A stretch of DNA of 64,000 nucleotides. Origin: Prionace glauca (taxonomy: Eukaryota > Chordata > Chondrichthyes > Carcharhiniformes > Carcharhinidae). Below are positions 42,340 to 52,264 of the stretch, piece after piece (position 1 is the first letter of the stretch; the number at the start of each line of letters is the position of its first letter). The notes beneath the pieces were generated by a model. It had not been told where the DNA came from. It did not search any database and saw only the letters and a list, made by a program, of their open reading frames with translations. Made by a program: the position numbers and the translations under genes. Location of the stretch: assembly GCA_037974335.1 (NCBI GenBank), contig CM075760.1, positions 64,176,515 through 64,240,514 on the forward strand, given 5' to 3'.

Positions 42340-45152
42340 GGACTGCAATGCACGGCATTGCGGGGGAGGTGCGGAACAGGGTTTGGAATGTGTATACTTT
42401 AATGCGAGGAGTATTCGCAACAAAGTGGATGAACTTGCAGCGTGGACCAGTACCTGGGACTTCGATGTTGTGGCCATTTCAGAGACTTGGATAGAGCAGG
42501 GTCAGGAATGGATGTTGCAGGTCCCGAGATACAAATGCTTTAATCGGAGTAGACAAGGAGGTAGAAGGGGGGGGTGGGGTAGCATTATTGGTCAAGGACT
42601 GTATCTCAGTGTCAGAGAGGAACTTTGATGAGGACTTGTCTGTTGAGGTAGTATGGGCGGAGATTAGAAATAGGAGAGGATAGGTCACCCTGTTGGGACT
42701 CTTTTATAGACCTCCAAAAAGTTCTAGAGAGGTTGAGGAAAGGATTGCGGAGACGATCCTTGTTAGGAGTGAAAGTAATAGGGTAATTGTTATGGGGGAC
42801 TTTAACTTTACTCATGTAGATTGGAATTGCTACAGCTCTGGCTCGTTAGAGGGGTCAGTTTTTGTTCAAAGTGTGCAAGAAGGTTTTTTGACTCAGCATG
42901 TAGATAGGCCGACGAGAGGTGAGGCTATATTGGATTTGGTGCTCGGTAATGAGCCAGACCAGGTGCTAGACTTGGAAGTTGGTGTACAGTTTGGGGATAG
43001 TGATCACAATTCGATTACGTTCACCTTAGTGATGGAAAGGGATAGGCATGAACCTCGGGTCAGTAGTTTCAGCTGGGGGAAGGGTAATTATGAGGCTATT
43101 AGGAGAGAATTAGGAAGCATTGGTTGGAATGGGAGATTACAGGGACTGGGAACATCCGAGATGTGGAGATTTTTCAAGGAGCAGCTATTGCGGGTCTGTG
43201 ATAAGTATATCCCTGTCAGGCAAGGAGGATTTGGTAGGCCCAGGGAACCGTGGTGCACCAAAAAAGTTGATTCGTTGGTTAGGAAGAAAAAGGAGGCTTA
43301 TGTTCGGATGAGGCTTGAGGGCTCAGGTAGTGCATTAGAAAGTTTTAGATTGGCTAGGAGGGAGTTGAAGAGGGAGTTAAGAAGGGGTAAAAGAGGACAT
43401 GAGATGATTTTGGCTGATAGGATTAAGGAGAACCCTAAGGCGTTTTACAGGTATGTCAAGAACAGAAGGTTGGTTAGGACAAGATTAGGGCCAGTTACAG
43501 ACAGTAGAGGGAAGTTGTGTGTGGAACCGGAGGAGATTGGAGAGGCGTTGAACCAATATTTCTCTTCGGTGTTCACGCAAGGGGACAGGAATGTAGCTGA
43601 GGAGGACACTGGGGTGCAGGGGTGTGTAATAGATAGTATTGCAGTTGATACGGGGGATGTGCTGGATATTTTAGAGGGATTGAAAATAGATAAGTCCCCT
43701 GGTCCAGATGGGATTTACCCTAGGATTCTTTGGGAGGCAAGAGGGATGATTGTGGAGCCTCTGGCTCTGATCTTCAGGTCGTCGTTAGTCTCTGGTATAG
43801 TACCAGAAGATTGGAGGACAGCAAATGTTGTCCCATTGTTTAAGAAGGGGAGAAGGGACTTCCCTGGGAATTATAGACCGGTGAGTCTTACTTCTGTGGT
43901 GGGTAAGGTTTTGGAAAGGATTATTAGAGACAGGATTTATAGTTATTTGGAAAGTAATGAGTTGATTAGAGACAGTCAGCATGGTTTTGTAGCGGGTAGG
44001 TCATGCCTTACTAACCTTATCGAGTTCTTTGAGAAAGTGACCAAAGAGGTGGATAGGGGTAAGGCAGTTGATGCGGTGTATATGGATTTTAGCAAGGCGT
44101 TTGATAAGGTTCACCATGGTAGGCTTCTGCAGAAAATGCAAATGTATGGGATTGGGGGTGATCTAGGTAATTGGATCAGGAATTGGCTAGCAGATAGGAG
44201 ACAGAGAGTGGTGGTTGATGGGAAATATTCGTCATGGAGTTCGGTTACAAGTGGTGTGCCTCAGGGATCTGTTTTGGGGCCACTGCTGTTTGTAATTTTT
44301 ATTAATGATCTGGATGAGGGTATAGTTGGGTGGATTAGTAAGTTTGCTGATGACACCAAAGTCGGAGGTGTGGTAGATTGTGAGGAAGGGTGTCATAGTT
44401 TGCAGGATGACTTAGAAAGGTTGCAGAGCTGGGCTGAGAGGTGGCGGATGGAGTTTAATGTGGAGAAGTGTGAGGTAATTCATTTCGGTAGGAATAACAG
44501 ATGTGTTGAGTATAGGGCTAACGGGAGGACTTTGAATAGTGTGGAGGAGCAGAGGGATCTAGGTGTATGTGTACATAGATCCCTGAAAGTTGGGAATCAA
44601 GTAGATAAGGTTGTTAAGAAGGCATACGGAGTTTTGGCGTTTATTGGTAGGGGGATTGAATTTAGGAGTCGCAGCGTCATGATGCAACTGTACACATCTC
44701 TGGTGCGGCCGCACTTGGAGTTTTGTGTGCAGTTCTGGTCCCCACATTACAGGAAGGATGTAGAGGCTTTGGAGAGGGTGCAGAGGAGGTTTACCAGGAT
44801 GTTGCGTGGTATGGAGGGGAGATCCTATGAGGAGAGATTGAGAGATTTGGGGTTGTTTTCGCTGGAAAGAAGGCGGCTAAGAGGGGATCTCATTGAAACA
44901 TATAAGATGATTAGAGGTTTAGACAGGGTAGATAGTGATAGCCTTTTTCCTAGGATGGAGAAAGCTAGCACGAGGGGGCACGATTTTAAATTAAGGGGGG
45001 GTAGTTATAGGACAGATGTCAGGGGTAGGTTCTTTACCCAGAGGGTGGTGAGGGACTGGAATGATCTGCCAGCTGCAGTTGTAAATGCACCTAGTTTAGG
45101 GGCGTTTAAAAGATCTGTGGATAGGTTTATGGATGAAAAGGGATTGGTTTAG
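42340..45152 (+). pseudogene. CR1 ORF2 (endonuclease and reverse transcriptase), one frameshift and one stop
   Basis: The endonuclease starts VECVYFNARSIRNKVDEL and DVVAISETW. The frame shifts in a G run near 42568, continues, and meets a TAG near 42680. From 42693 an 819-residue frame runs uninterrupted. It has YRPPK, VIVMGDFNFTHVDW (endonuclease GDFN), GDSDHNSITF, then the RT with DKSPGPDGIYPRIL, VPLFKKGRRDFPGNYRPVSL, FVAGRSCLTNL, TSGVPQGSVLGPLLFVIFIN and FADD, and the C-terminal CR1 block ending WNDLPAAVVNAPSLGAFKRS. Only two lesions interrupt it, so the insertion is fairly young. Confidence 0.92.
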
Positions 45153-45244
45153 GCTAGTGAGTCATTGTTTTGTAACTGGTCGGCGCAACATCGTGGGCCG
45201 AAGGGCCTGTTCTGCGCTGTAATGTTCTATGTTCTATGTTCTAT

Positions 45245-46200
45245 ATCAGGAGAGTGAATGAAATAATTCATTGATGCATTTCAGAATCATCAGGCACAAA
45301 ACAGTGAAAAGCGGGGAGGATTCTTTTACTTGTTTAAATTTGTATTATGGGAAATCAATGCCAGCACATGATTAACAGGAACAAGAGTGTTGAAACATTT
45401 TTGAATTATGTTGCATAAATATATATGCATATATTAGTTTATGTGTTTTATATACTTCAGTGATACTTTCATAACGATAATGATACTTCAAAATCTGTAG
45501 CAAAAAAAGGAAGCTAATTTGTACTGTTGACAACTGACTCCTTATTGTAGAGAGTCATTCCCTTCCAAGCACGCTACTTATGAGAGGGTGGAGAGTGAGC
45601 TCATAGTTTACCTCTCTCTACCCTGTAATGCAATGCCCCTGATGGTTCTAAACACTGAGGAACTGGCGGTACTGTGGATTAAATAATGACATTCCTCCTC
45701 TTTTCATTGAGGAAGTTGTGGTATATGGGTTAGGTACTGATCCTCCCCTCTCTTTGTTGGGTGAGTAGGAATCCGGTATGTTAACAATTTCACTCTCCCT
45801 CAATCTGATGGGGGATTATTTCTCCATGTTTCTGTGTGACCCTCACTTAAGTTCCCAGTGGGTTTGGTGCAGCAGCTTAAAGCTGACAATGAAAGGGTAA
45901 AGGCATGGACAATGAGAGAAACAGGAACACTGAGATCTAAATATTGAGAATGTTTGACGCAAATGTTGAAATTGTCGGATTTTTCCTCAGGGAGGAAAGT
46001 CGGTGAAGACATTTTGGAGAATCCTGTAATAAATGTGCTCTACTCTGTCTCTAAGAGAGGGTGGATCTGAGCAGGGTGCATTGGTTCAACAAGACTTCGG
46101 TCTGAGGCCTGAAAGTACCTGACTCAAACCAAAAATTATCTACTGGAAGGAAAACTGAAAAGCAACCAATGAAGCGATTGGGTATTTCATTTATCGTTAG
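45245..46200. other. IgM intron (5' part of CH4-TM1), no feature recognised
   Basis: Intron sequence between the LINE and the 3' end of the secreted transcript. AT-rich, without a named repeat. Confidence 0.4.
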
Positions 46201-46211
46201 AGGAAAATGAT

Positions 46212-46226
46212 TTTATTCTTTTTATT
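46212..46226 (-). terminator. polyadenylation signals for secreted IgM
   Basis: Two AATAAA hexamers on the minus strand (46221-46226 and 46212-46217), 28 and 37 bases beyond the secreted stop codon at 46254. The short 3' UTR is typical of secreted IgM transcripts. Confidence 0.75.
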
Positions 46227-46253
46227 GTAGTTTTTAATGTAACCGAGTGACTC

Positions 46254-46645
46254 TCATTGACATGAATTAACGGTGTCCATCAGTGCAAGGGAAATGTTCA
46301 CAAAACTGGGTTTACCGCTGGATTTGTCAACTGTTCTGTTGATGATCTTCAAGGGGATGGCTTCATGTCCCACCACACAGGAGTAAGAAGCGCCGCTGGA
46401 CCATTCCTCTGCTGCAATGGATAACAGGCTGTACATGAAGAAGGAGCTATCGCCGTTCTCCGCCACCACCTCGGTGTTCCTGTAGTTCCCGGGATACACC
46501 GGCTTGTCGTTGACGGTCCACTTGACGAAGATCTCTCGGGGGGAGAAACCTCTCACGAAGCAGCTGAGGGAGATGAAACTCTGAGCGGAGACTTGTTCTG
46601 CCGAGGGCAGGAGGACAGAGACGACCGGTTCCCGCGGATTTGGAT
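46254..46645 (-). CDS. IGHM: IgM heavy chain CH4 exon with secretory tail
   Basis: The fourth constant domain starts after TGCAG at 46646, completing Asp: [20 protein letters not shown], then [19 protein letters not shown] (first Cys and Trp of the Ig fold), [20 protein letters not shown] (second Cys, F/Y-C-V-V-G-H motif, NRT sequon). The secretory tail [17 protein letters not shown] has a sequon and the penultimate Cys that links IgM polymers. The stop is at 46254. Inside the exon, at 46316/46315, AGCG/GTAAAC is a cryptic donor; used with TM1 it restores Asp (G+AC) and removes the tail. Intact, no frame break. Confidence 0.96.
46311..46317 (-). promoter_or_regulatory. cryptic splice donor for membrane IgM inside CH4
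   Basis: Minus-strand sequence AGCG/GTAAACC lies 62 bases before the secreted stop. It is the same position and nearly the same sequence as the mammalian C-mu-4 donor. Phase 1 matches TM1. Competition between this donor and the AATAAA signals at 46212-46226 would set the secreted/membrane balance. Confidence 0.85.
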
Positions 46646-46659
46646 CTGCAGAAAATGTA

Positions 46660-47120
46660 CAATAAATGTCAATAAACTGGAGAGTTCTGGAGACAATGAA
46701 ACCGCTGGTGAGATATCAGGAAAATGTGCTTCGCTTTTGATTTTAAATGTTTCCATTTTTGACTTCCGGCTTGGAGGGGAGGTGAACACAATTGTTTTCT
46801 CAAATAACTCAGGGAAGTTTCTGACTGGGAAGTTTCAGAAATTTTACATCACAGAATCAGGCCATTCGGCCGAACTGATCCACTTTTCTTATTGGTTTCC
46901 TAGTTTTGATGCACCACATCAGACACCCCCTTCTTCTTCGATATAAACCCAGTAACCTCGCCTTCAGTTCACTTTTCATTCATCAACACATCAAACTCCC
47001 CATAAAAATATCGATCGGCCCATAGTCGCTTCGTTGTTTTTTTTTTCCATTCAGGGGAGGCCATTAATGCACTGAATATTAAATATTGACTTGTACACTT
47101 CCACTGGAGATAGCCACAGA
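46660..47120. other. IgM CH3-CH4 intron, no feature
   Basis: Intron with a T run near 47038 and no recognised repeat before the CR1 fragment. Confidence 0.4.
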
Positions 47121-47126
47121 GATGCA

Positions 47127-47860
47127 TTTACATAGAAACATAGAATAGTACAGCACAGTACAGGCCCTTTGGCCCTCAATGCTGTGCCGAACTATGTCCA
47201 ATCCTAAGATCAAGCTATCCCACCCCCTATCATTCTGGTGTGCTCCATGTGCCTATCCAATAACGGCTTGAAACTTCCTAAAGTGTCCGACTCCACTATC
47301 GCAGCAGGCAGTGTATTCTGCACCCCACCACTCTGTGAGTGAATAATGTATCTTGGACATCCCTCCTATATCTCCCAACGTGAACCTCAAATTTATGCCC
47401 CCTAGTAACAGCTGCATCCACCTGAGGAAATATTCTCTGCACGTCCACTCTATCTATCCCCCTCATCATCTTATACATCTCTTTTAAGTCGCCTTTGATC
47501 CTCCTCTGTTCTAAAGAGAAAAGCCCCAGCTCCCTCAACCTTTCCTCATAAGACCTACCCTCCAAACCAGGCAGCATCCTGGTAAATCTCCTCTGCACTC
47601 TCTCCAATGCTCCCACATCCTTCTTATAGTGAGGTTACCAGAACTGCACTCAATATTCCGAATGTGATCCGATATAGTTGCAGCATAACCCCACAGCCTT
47701 CAATTCAAACTCCCTATAAATAACAGGTAAAACACTATAGGTCTTCTTCACGGCTCTATCCACTTGAGTGGTAACCTTTAGAGATCTGGGGATATGAACC
47801 ACAAGATCTTTCAGTTCCTCCACATTTCTCAGAACCCTGCCTACATTTTGACGCCGCAAT
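47127..47860 (-). mobile_element. CR1 LINE 3' fragment in IgM CH3-CH4 intron
   Basis: Same orientation as IgM. The 3' tail is the antisense ACATAGAAACATAGAATAG at 47135. The terminal coding region at 47616-47296 has [39 protein letters not shown] and TLFTHRVV, then goes out of frame. Upstream frame pieces (MRRQNVGRVLRNVEELKD) reach 47859. 5'-truncated and broken. Confidence 0.88.
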
Positions 47861-47884
47861 TATTGCTTCAGTCTCTCAGCTCAC

Positions 47885-48193
47885 CTGTTTCCTTGTGGAT
47901 AGATGCTCTTAAAGGAGTCGGCAGATCCTGATGGCTCACCACGCACTCAAACACAGCCGCACTCAGCCAGGCTTGTGTTGAGATGTTTAATTTGCTGATC
48001 ACGCTGTCAGGATCTGCTCCGGGCTTTTCGGTAATCTCTGATTTCAAATATTTCCTGTCTCGGATCCAGGACACGTTAACTCCATCAGGAGCATGAGAAA
48101 TGATACAGGTTAAGGTCACGGTCGCCTCCAGTAAGACCTGTTCTATTGGTGGTGGCTGTATCTTCACTGTGGTATAAAGGCACAGGGGAGGAT
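47885..48193 (-). CDS. IGHM: IgM heavy chain CH3 exon
   Basis: Starts after CACAG at 48194, completing Asp: [20 protein letters not shown], then [26 protein letters not shown] (first Cys, NVS sequon, Trp), [20 protein letters not shown] (NIS sequon, second Cys) and [19 protein letters not shown]. The donor is ACAG/GTGAGC at 47885/47884, leaving phase 1. A cysteine near the N-terminus (PPLC) is placed for an inter-chain bond. 309 bases, intact. Confidence 0.95.
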
Positions 48194-48199
48194 CTGTGA

Positions 48200-48640
48200 A
48201 TGAGAAATGAAAATGAGCCCGAGTTCCCCTTCAGAAGCAGGACAGCAGTCTTCAGCCTGAAGGAGACAAAGTCTTCTTCAATATATCAATTTCTAACTAT
48301 AGCCTTTCAACTTCCATGGAGGATGAAAAGACAGCTTGTTCTGTGAACTTACTCCCTGTATTAAACATTGCAGCATCGGTACCATTTTCATGAATCAGAA
48401 TTGCATTATTCCCAAAGAAATACACCACCCTGAACTCAGGAAATAAATAAAAAGTACTGGCCATTAGTTTATAAATAAGGTGGATGCACTTTCCAAAATT
48501 TTACCCCTGTGCTGTGACCTGTGAAATAGTCCAATCCCCACTGTCTCTCTAAATCTTACCAGCTGTAGGATGGAAAAAAAGCTGACATCAAGGCCATATC
48601 TCTCACTGTATTACTTCAAAATGGAAGGGGGCACCCTTTC
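48200..48640. other. IgM CH2-CH3 intron, unremarkable part
   Basis: No feature recognised before the SINE. Confidence 0.4.
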
Positions 48641-48770
48641 AAGGGGAGGCAGTGGCATATGGTGTTGTCAATTGACTTGTAACCAAGTGTAAGATTCTGA
48701 GGACACAGACTCGAATCTCACCACTGCAAATTTTAAATCTGAATTCTATAAAAATGTATAATTAAAAGTT
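48640..48770 (+). mobile_element. SINE fragment in IgM CH2-CH3 intron
   Basis: tRNA-like head GGCAGTGGCATATGGTG and GACTCGAATCTCACCACTGC, followed by an AAATTTTAAATCTGAATTC-type body, like the second SINE family at 29235 and 60560. Antisense to IgM. Confidence 0.6.
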
Positions 48771-49113
48771 GAAATGATTGTCATGAAGCCATTGCTGTAA
48801 AACCCCTTCCAGTTCACGAATCCTCTTTAACAAGTAAATCCGCTGTCTTTATCTGGCATGCATGTGACTTCAGATTCACGGCAACGTGGTTGACACTTAA
48901 GTGCCCTCAGGTTTGGGAAATGAATACACATCTCATGGAGGGATAACAAACAATTGCTTTTCTGATGAAATTCTGAACGAGGCCTTGTCCTAATGCAGCA
49001 AATTACATGACCATAGCTTAGAAGTTGTTTTATGGTTTGTACCAACTTTAATAGATCCCTAATTCTGGTGAACATCGGAATGATATATTGTATCCTCTGT
49101 TTGAGTCTCTTAC

Positions 49114-49419
49114 CCTGGGATGAGCTGATGTTCAGATTCTGAGTGTTTCCTTGATGAGTGACCTGGCAGGTATAGACCGCTTTGCTGAACCATTCCCCGG
49201 CGGCGACTGTCAGCCGACTGCTGGCCGAAAAGTTCCCGTTCACTTCACAGGGGGGAGAGGTGACAATTCCTGAATCCACGGGTTCCCCATTCTTCAGCCA
49301 CTTCACCGTCAGTGACCCTGGCTGGAAATCGATGATTGAACAGACGATGGTTGCAAGTTTGCTGCTTGTGACTTCTTCACTGGAGCTCACGGTGAGGATA
49401 ACGGTTGGGGGGATGTCAC
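49114..49419 (-). CDS. IGHM: IgM heavy chain CH2 exon
   Basis: Starts after a GAAG acceptor at 49421-49420; the first two bases complete a Cys codon with the last base of CH1. It encodes [20 protein letters not shown], then [21 protein letters not shown] (first Cys, Trp), [20 protein letters not shown] (extra Cys for inter-chain bonding), [20 protein letters not shown] and [19 protein letters not shown] (second Cys; NFS and NIS sequons). The donor is CAGG/GTAAGA at 49114/49113, phase 1. Presence of CH2 shows this is a conventional IgM locus and not the IgM1gj type, which lacks CH2. Confidence 0.95.
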
Positions 49420-49679
49420 CTTCAACAAACACATGTTTAGACATCATTTGAAAATTCAATTGACAACAAATAAAATTAGTTATTTTTTTTAGCACCAGAG
49501 CTACCGATTTGAGAATTGTGTCCATGGTTTTGTTGAACTGGCAGGAAAATGGCGAATAGAATTCAACTGTCAAAAGTGTCACGCAATGCATTTGCGGAGG
49601 GCAAACAGAACAAGGGAATACAATAAAACAGAAGGTTGAGAGAGATTGAGGAAATGCAAGACTGAATGTCCACTTTTTT

Positions 49680-50230
49680 TTAGATGGTAGGGCAACTGGA
49701 CAAGTTGATCAAGGAAGCAATTTGGATTAATTCCTTCAATGTGTGAGATATTGAAAACAGAATCAGTGAGGTAATGATGGAGCTGTATTACACACTAGTT
49801 AGGCCACGTTTGGAGTTTGCTACATAGTCCTGGCCATCACGTTGCAGGAATGACGTAATGACTCTGGAGAGAGATGAGGTTTACAGGAATGTTGCCAGGG
49901 CCTGAACATTGCAGCCATGAGGCGAGATTGAATAGGCAGGAATTGTTCTCCTTCGAAAAAAAAGGAGGCTGAAGTGTGACGTAATTGTGGTTCACAAAAT
50001 TATAGGTAGAAATAATACATTCCCCAAGTGGAGCGCTCAATTACCAGGGGGCATGATCATTTAAAATGTGTCTGTATCTGTATCTCAAGTGCTTTAACCG
50101 ACAAGGCTACGAAGCAAGGACTAGAAAGTGGGCTTAAAATGAATGGCTAGTTTCTTTGTTGTCACTTTTGGACAGCACAGACATGATGGTCTAAATGGTC
50201 TCCTTCTGCACCGTAACATTTCGATGGTGC
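49680..50230 (+). mobile_element. old LINE 3' fragment in IgM CH1-CH2 intron
   Basis: Diverged blocks in CR1 order: GELYYTLVRPRLEF-like, a RNDVMTLERD-like block, NRQELFSFEKKR-like, then TYKIIG-like. A tail GTCTAAATGGTCTCCTTCTGCACCGTAA resembles SINE/LINE ends. Antisense to IgM, long dead. Confidence 0.65.
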
Positions 50231-50384
50231 TCTCGTTCTGAGTAACTTATCAGTCAGTAGATATTTACCTGGAGTTGCACAAATTACATTTTTCAAATTG
50301 CTGCAAATCAGTTATGACTAAGACCTTAGTCATTCACAGTTCATTCACAGCGTCCCTCTCTTACCCAGGTTTCACAACACTTAC

Positions 50385-50684
50385 ATGGCATTTCAACGCT
50401 GTTGACTGAGTCACTGTGTCGAACCTCACAGTCAATTCTGGGGCATTCTCCCGCTGAGTCAGTGATGGTTAACTGGCTGCTCAGTGTGTAGGCCCCCTTC
50501 GTGTTTCTCACTGACGGATAAGTCTTAAACCCACTGGTGATCTGCTGCCCATTTTTCTTCCAGGTCAGTTTGGCGACATCTGGAGAGTAATCCATCGCCA
50601 AACAGCCGTAGGTGACGGAGCCGTCGGAGTTGTGTTGCTGACAGGAGGAGACCAGGCCGTAGAGAGTGGGCGGAGACGGTGTCG
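50385..50684 (-). CDS. IGHM: IgM heavy chain CH1 exon
   Basis: The first constant domain, joined to J by splicing. The acceptor TTTCCCAG lies at 50692-50685. The first two bases complete Ala: [20 protein letters not shown], then [22 protein letters not shown] (first fold Cys, Trp), [20 protein letters not shown], and [38 protein letters not shown] (second fold Cys). The donor is CCAT/GTAAGT at 50385/50384, phase 1. The additional Cys residues (SSC, GEC) are placed to bond the light chain or brace the domain. 300 bases, intact, typical of shark IgM CH1. Confidence 0.95.
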
Positions 50685-50779
50685 CTGGGAAAGAATAGCC
50701 GATTGAACAAGTTAGGCTCTCATTTGCGTTTATTAAGTCATCAAACATGTTGCTACAAATATGTTTCCATATTAGATAT

Positions 50780-50940
50780 AGCTCTTGGTGTTGTATGGGT
50801 TCTAGGTATGATCAGGATATTGATGAGGGATATGGGTAATAGGTATGATCAGGATATTGATGAGATCTGACCATAGTGAATGGTGGAGTAGGCTCAGAGG
50901 GCTAAATGACCACTCCTGCTTCTATTTTCTGTGCTTCTAT
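50780..50940 (+). mobile_element. CR1 3'-end tail fragment
   Basis: Ends GAGTAGGCTCAGAGGGCTAAATGACC and CTCCTGCTTCTATTTTCTGTG, a diverged subfamily-A style 3' end. A direct duplication of GGTATGATCAGGATATTGATGAG occurs near 50803-50870. Confidence 0.65.
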
Positions 50941-51254
50941 CCCGAACATTGATTAGAATTATGAACTTATCCCTAACATTTCCAGATTTAATCCTATATC
51001 TATCTTTCAGATTATGTTATTTCTATCAACTGGGAAAAGTCATCTCTGAAGAAACTCACATCCATTTCTCCACCTCTAGCAAATTAAGAAGAAAAACACA
51101 TTCAGACGATGTCAAAATGGCATACCATTCATTGGATTAACAGAGAAGAACAAAGATTGTCTCCATTATTGCAGCAACTATTTATTTCTCAACAACAGCA
51201 GTGTGTGATGAACCGCTGGTTATTTCTCAAACAACAACACTTTGTGATGAAGAA

Positions 51255-51405
51255 GTTCTCCCTTCATTCAGACTATCCACTCACCTGATGAGGGAGCTCC
51301 AACAGCTTGTGATTCCAAATAAACCTGTTGGACTTTAACCTGGTGTTGTGGGAATCCTTACTGTGCCCACACCAACCTAACTCCGGCATCTCCACACTAG
51401 TTTTG
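51255..51405 (-). mobile_element. Penelope-like terminal repeat fragment
   Basis: Contains CACCTGATGAGGGAGCTCCAAC and CCTGTTGGACTTTAACCTGG, then a GTTGTGGGAATCCTTACTGTG end, the right-arm sequence of the repeat at 35320-36118. Confidence 0.65.
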
Positions 51406-51689
51406 GAAATTGCCTGTGTTCAAACTGATTGATGCCCCTTCCTCTCTCCAACTCACTGTCTCTCACTCCAAAAAACGGAGATTAGTGACTTTGCTTCAAA
51501 AATACCTCCTGAATGAATACTTACTGAATGATCAGGAAACTCTAAATGTGATTATAAATTCAAATAAATGCAACATTAACGAATTGAAGGATCATACATT
51601 AATAGGAAGAGTTGGCCATTCGGACCCTGAAGTCTCCTCTATCATTCACTGAGATTACAGATGAGCTGATTGCGGTGCGAGCTCTATTC

Positions 51690-52200
51690 TGAACCTTCTC
51701 ACTCCGCCCGTCCATCACCCGCTCTCTGCCCATTTTCCCCCAGCTCTTTGTCCTTCCCACTGGCTCTCTATCCTTTCCCTCGGCTCTCTGGCCTTTCTCC
51801 GACCTCCCTGCCCTTTTTCGTGCCTCCCTATCCTTTTTCGTGCCTCCCTGCCTTTCTCCTTGTTCTCTCCCCTTTCCGTGGTCTTTATTCCCTTTTCCCC
51901 ATCTCTCTTCCCTTCCTTTCGGCTCTCTCCCCTTTCACTGGTCTCTCTGCCCTCTTCCCCCTGCTCCCTGTCCTTTCTCCTCTCTCTCTACTCTTTCCAC
52001 TGGCTTTCCACCCTGTTCCCCGGCTGTGTGCCCTTTACCCGGCCTCTCGGCCCTTCCCCCAGCTCTCTGCTGTTTCCCCTGGCTCTCTGCCATCCCCCCA
52101 CCCACGGCTCTCTGCCCTTTCCCTCGCCTCCTGTTCTCCCCTGACTCTTTGTCATTGTCCCTGGCCCCGAGCCCCCAGCAATTCCCTCCAGCTCTCTGCA
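51690..52200. repeat. pyrimidine-rich minisatellite
   Basis: Irregular repeats of GGCTCTCTGCCCTTTCCCC with many variants. The long open frames on either strand are composition artefacts. Confidence 0.85.
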
Positions 52201-52264
52201 CTCCCAGGGCAGCTCCCAACTTTGAACACCAAACGGCCGCTTGAGATCTTTCTTTCTCCCATTG

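Larger units (their letters stand above)
41994..45244 (+). mobile_element. CR1 LINE (subfamily C), 5'-truncated, antisense in IgM intron
   Basis: A 3.25 kb insertion in the CH4-TM1 intron, opposite to IgM. It begins inside ORF1 (RVVISGLLPVPRDSLERN, and IHLNQRG of the esterase active-site block), then has all of ORF2, then a 3' UTR with GGGCCGAAGGGCCTGTTC and a triple TTCTATG tail. Related to, but distinct from, the element at 53650-57985. It accounts for over half of this 6 kb intron. Confidence 0.95.
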
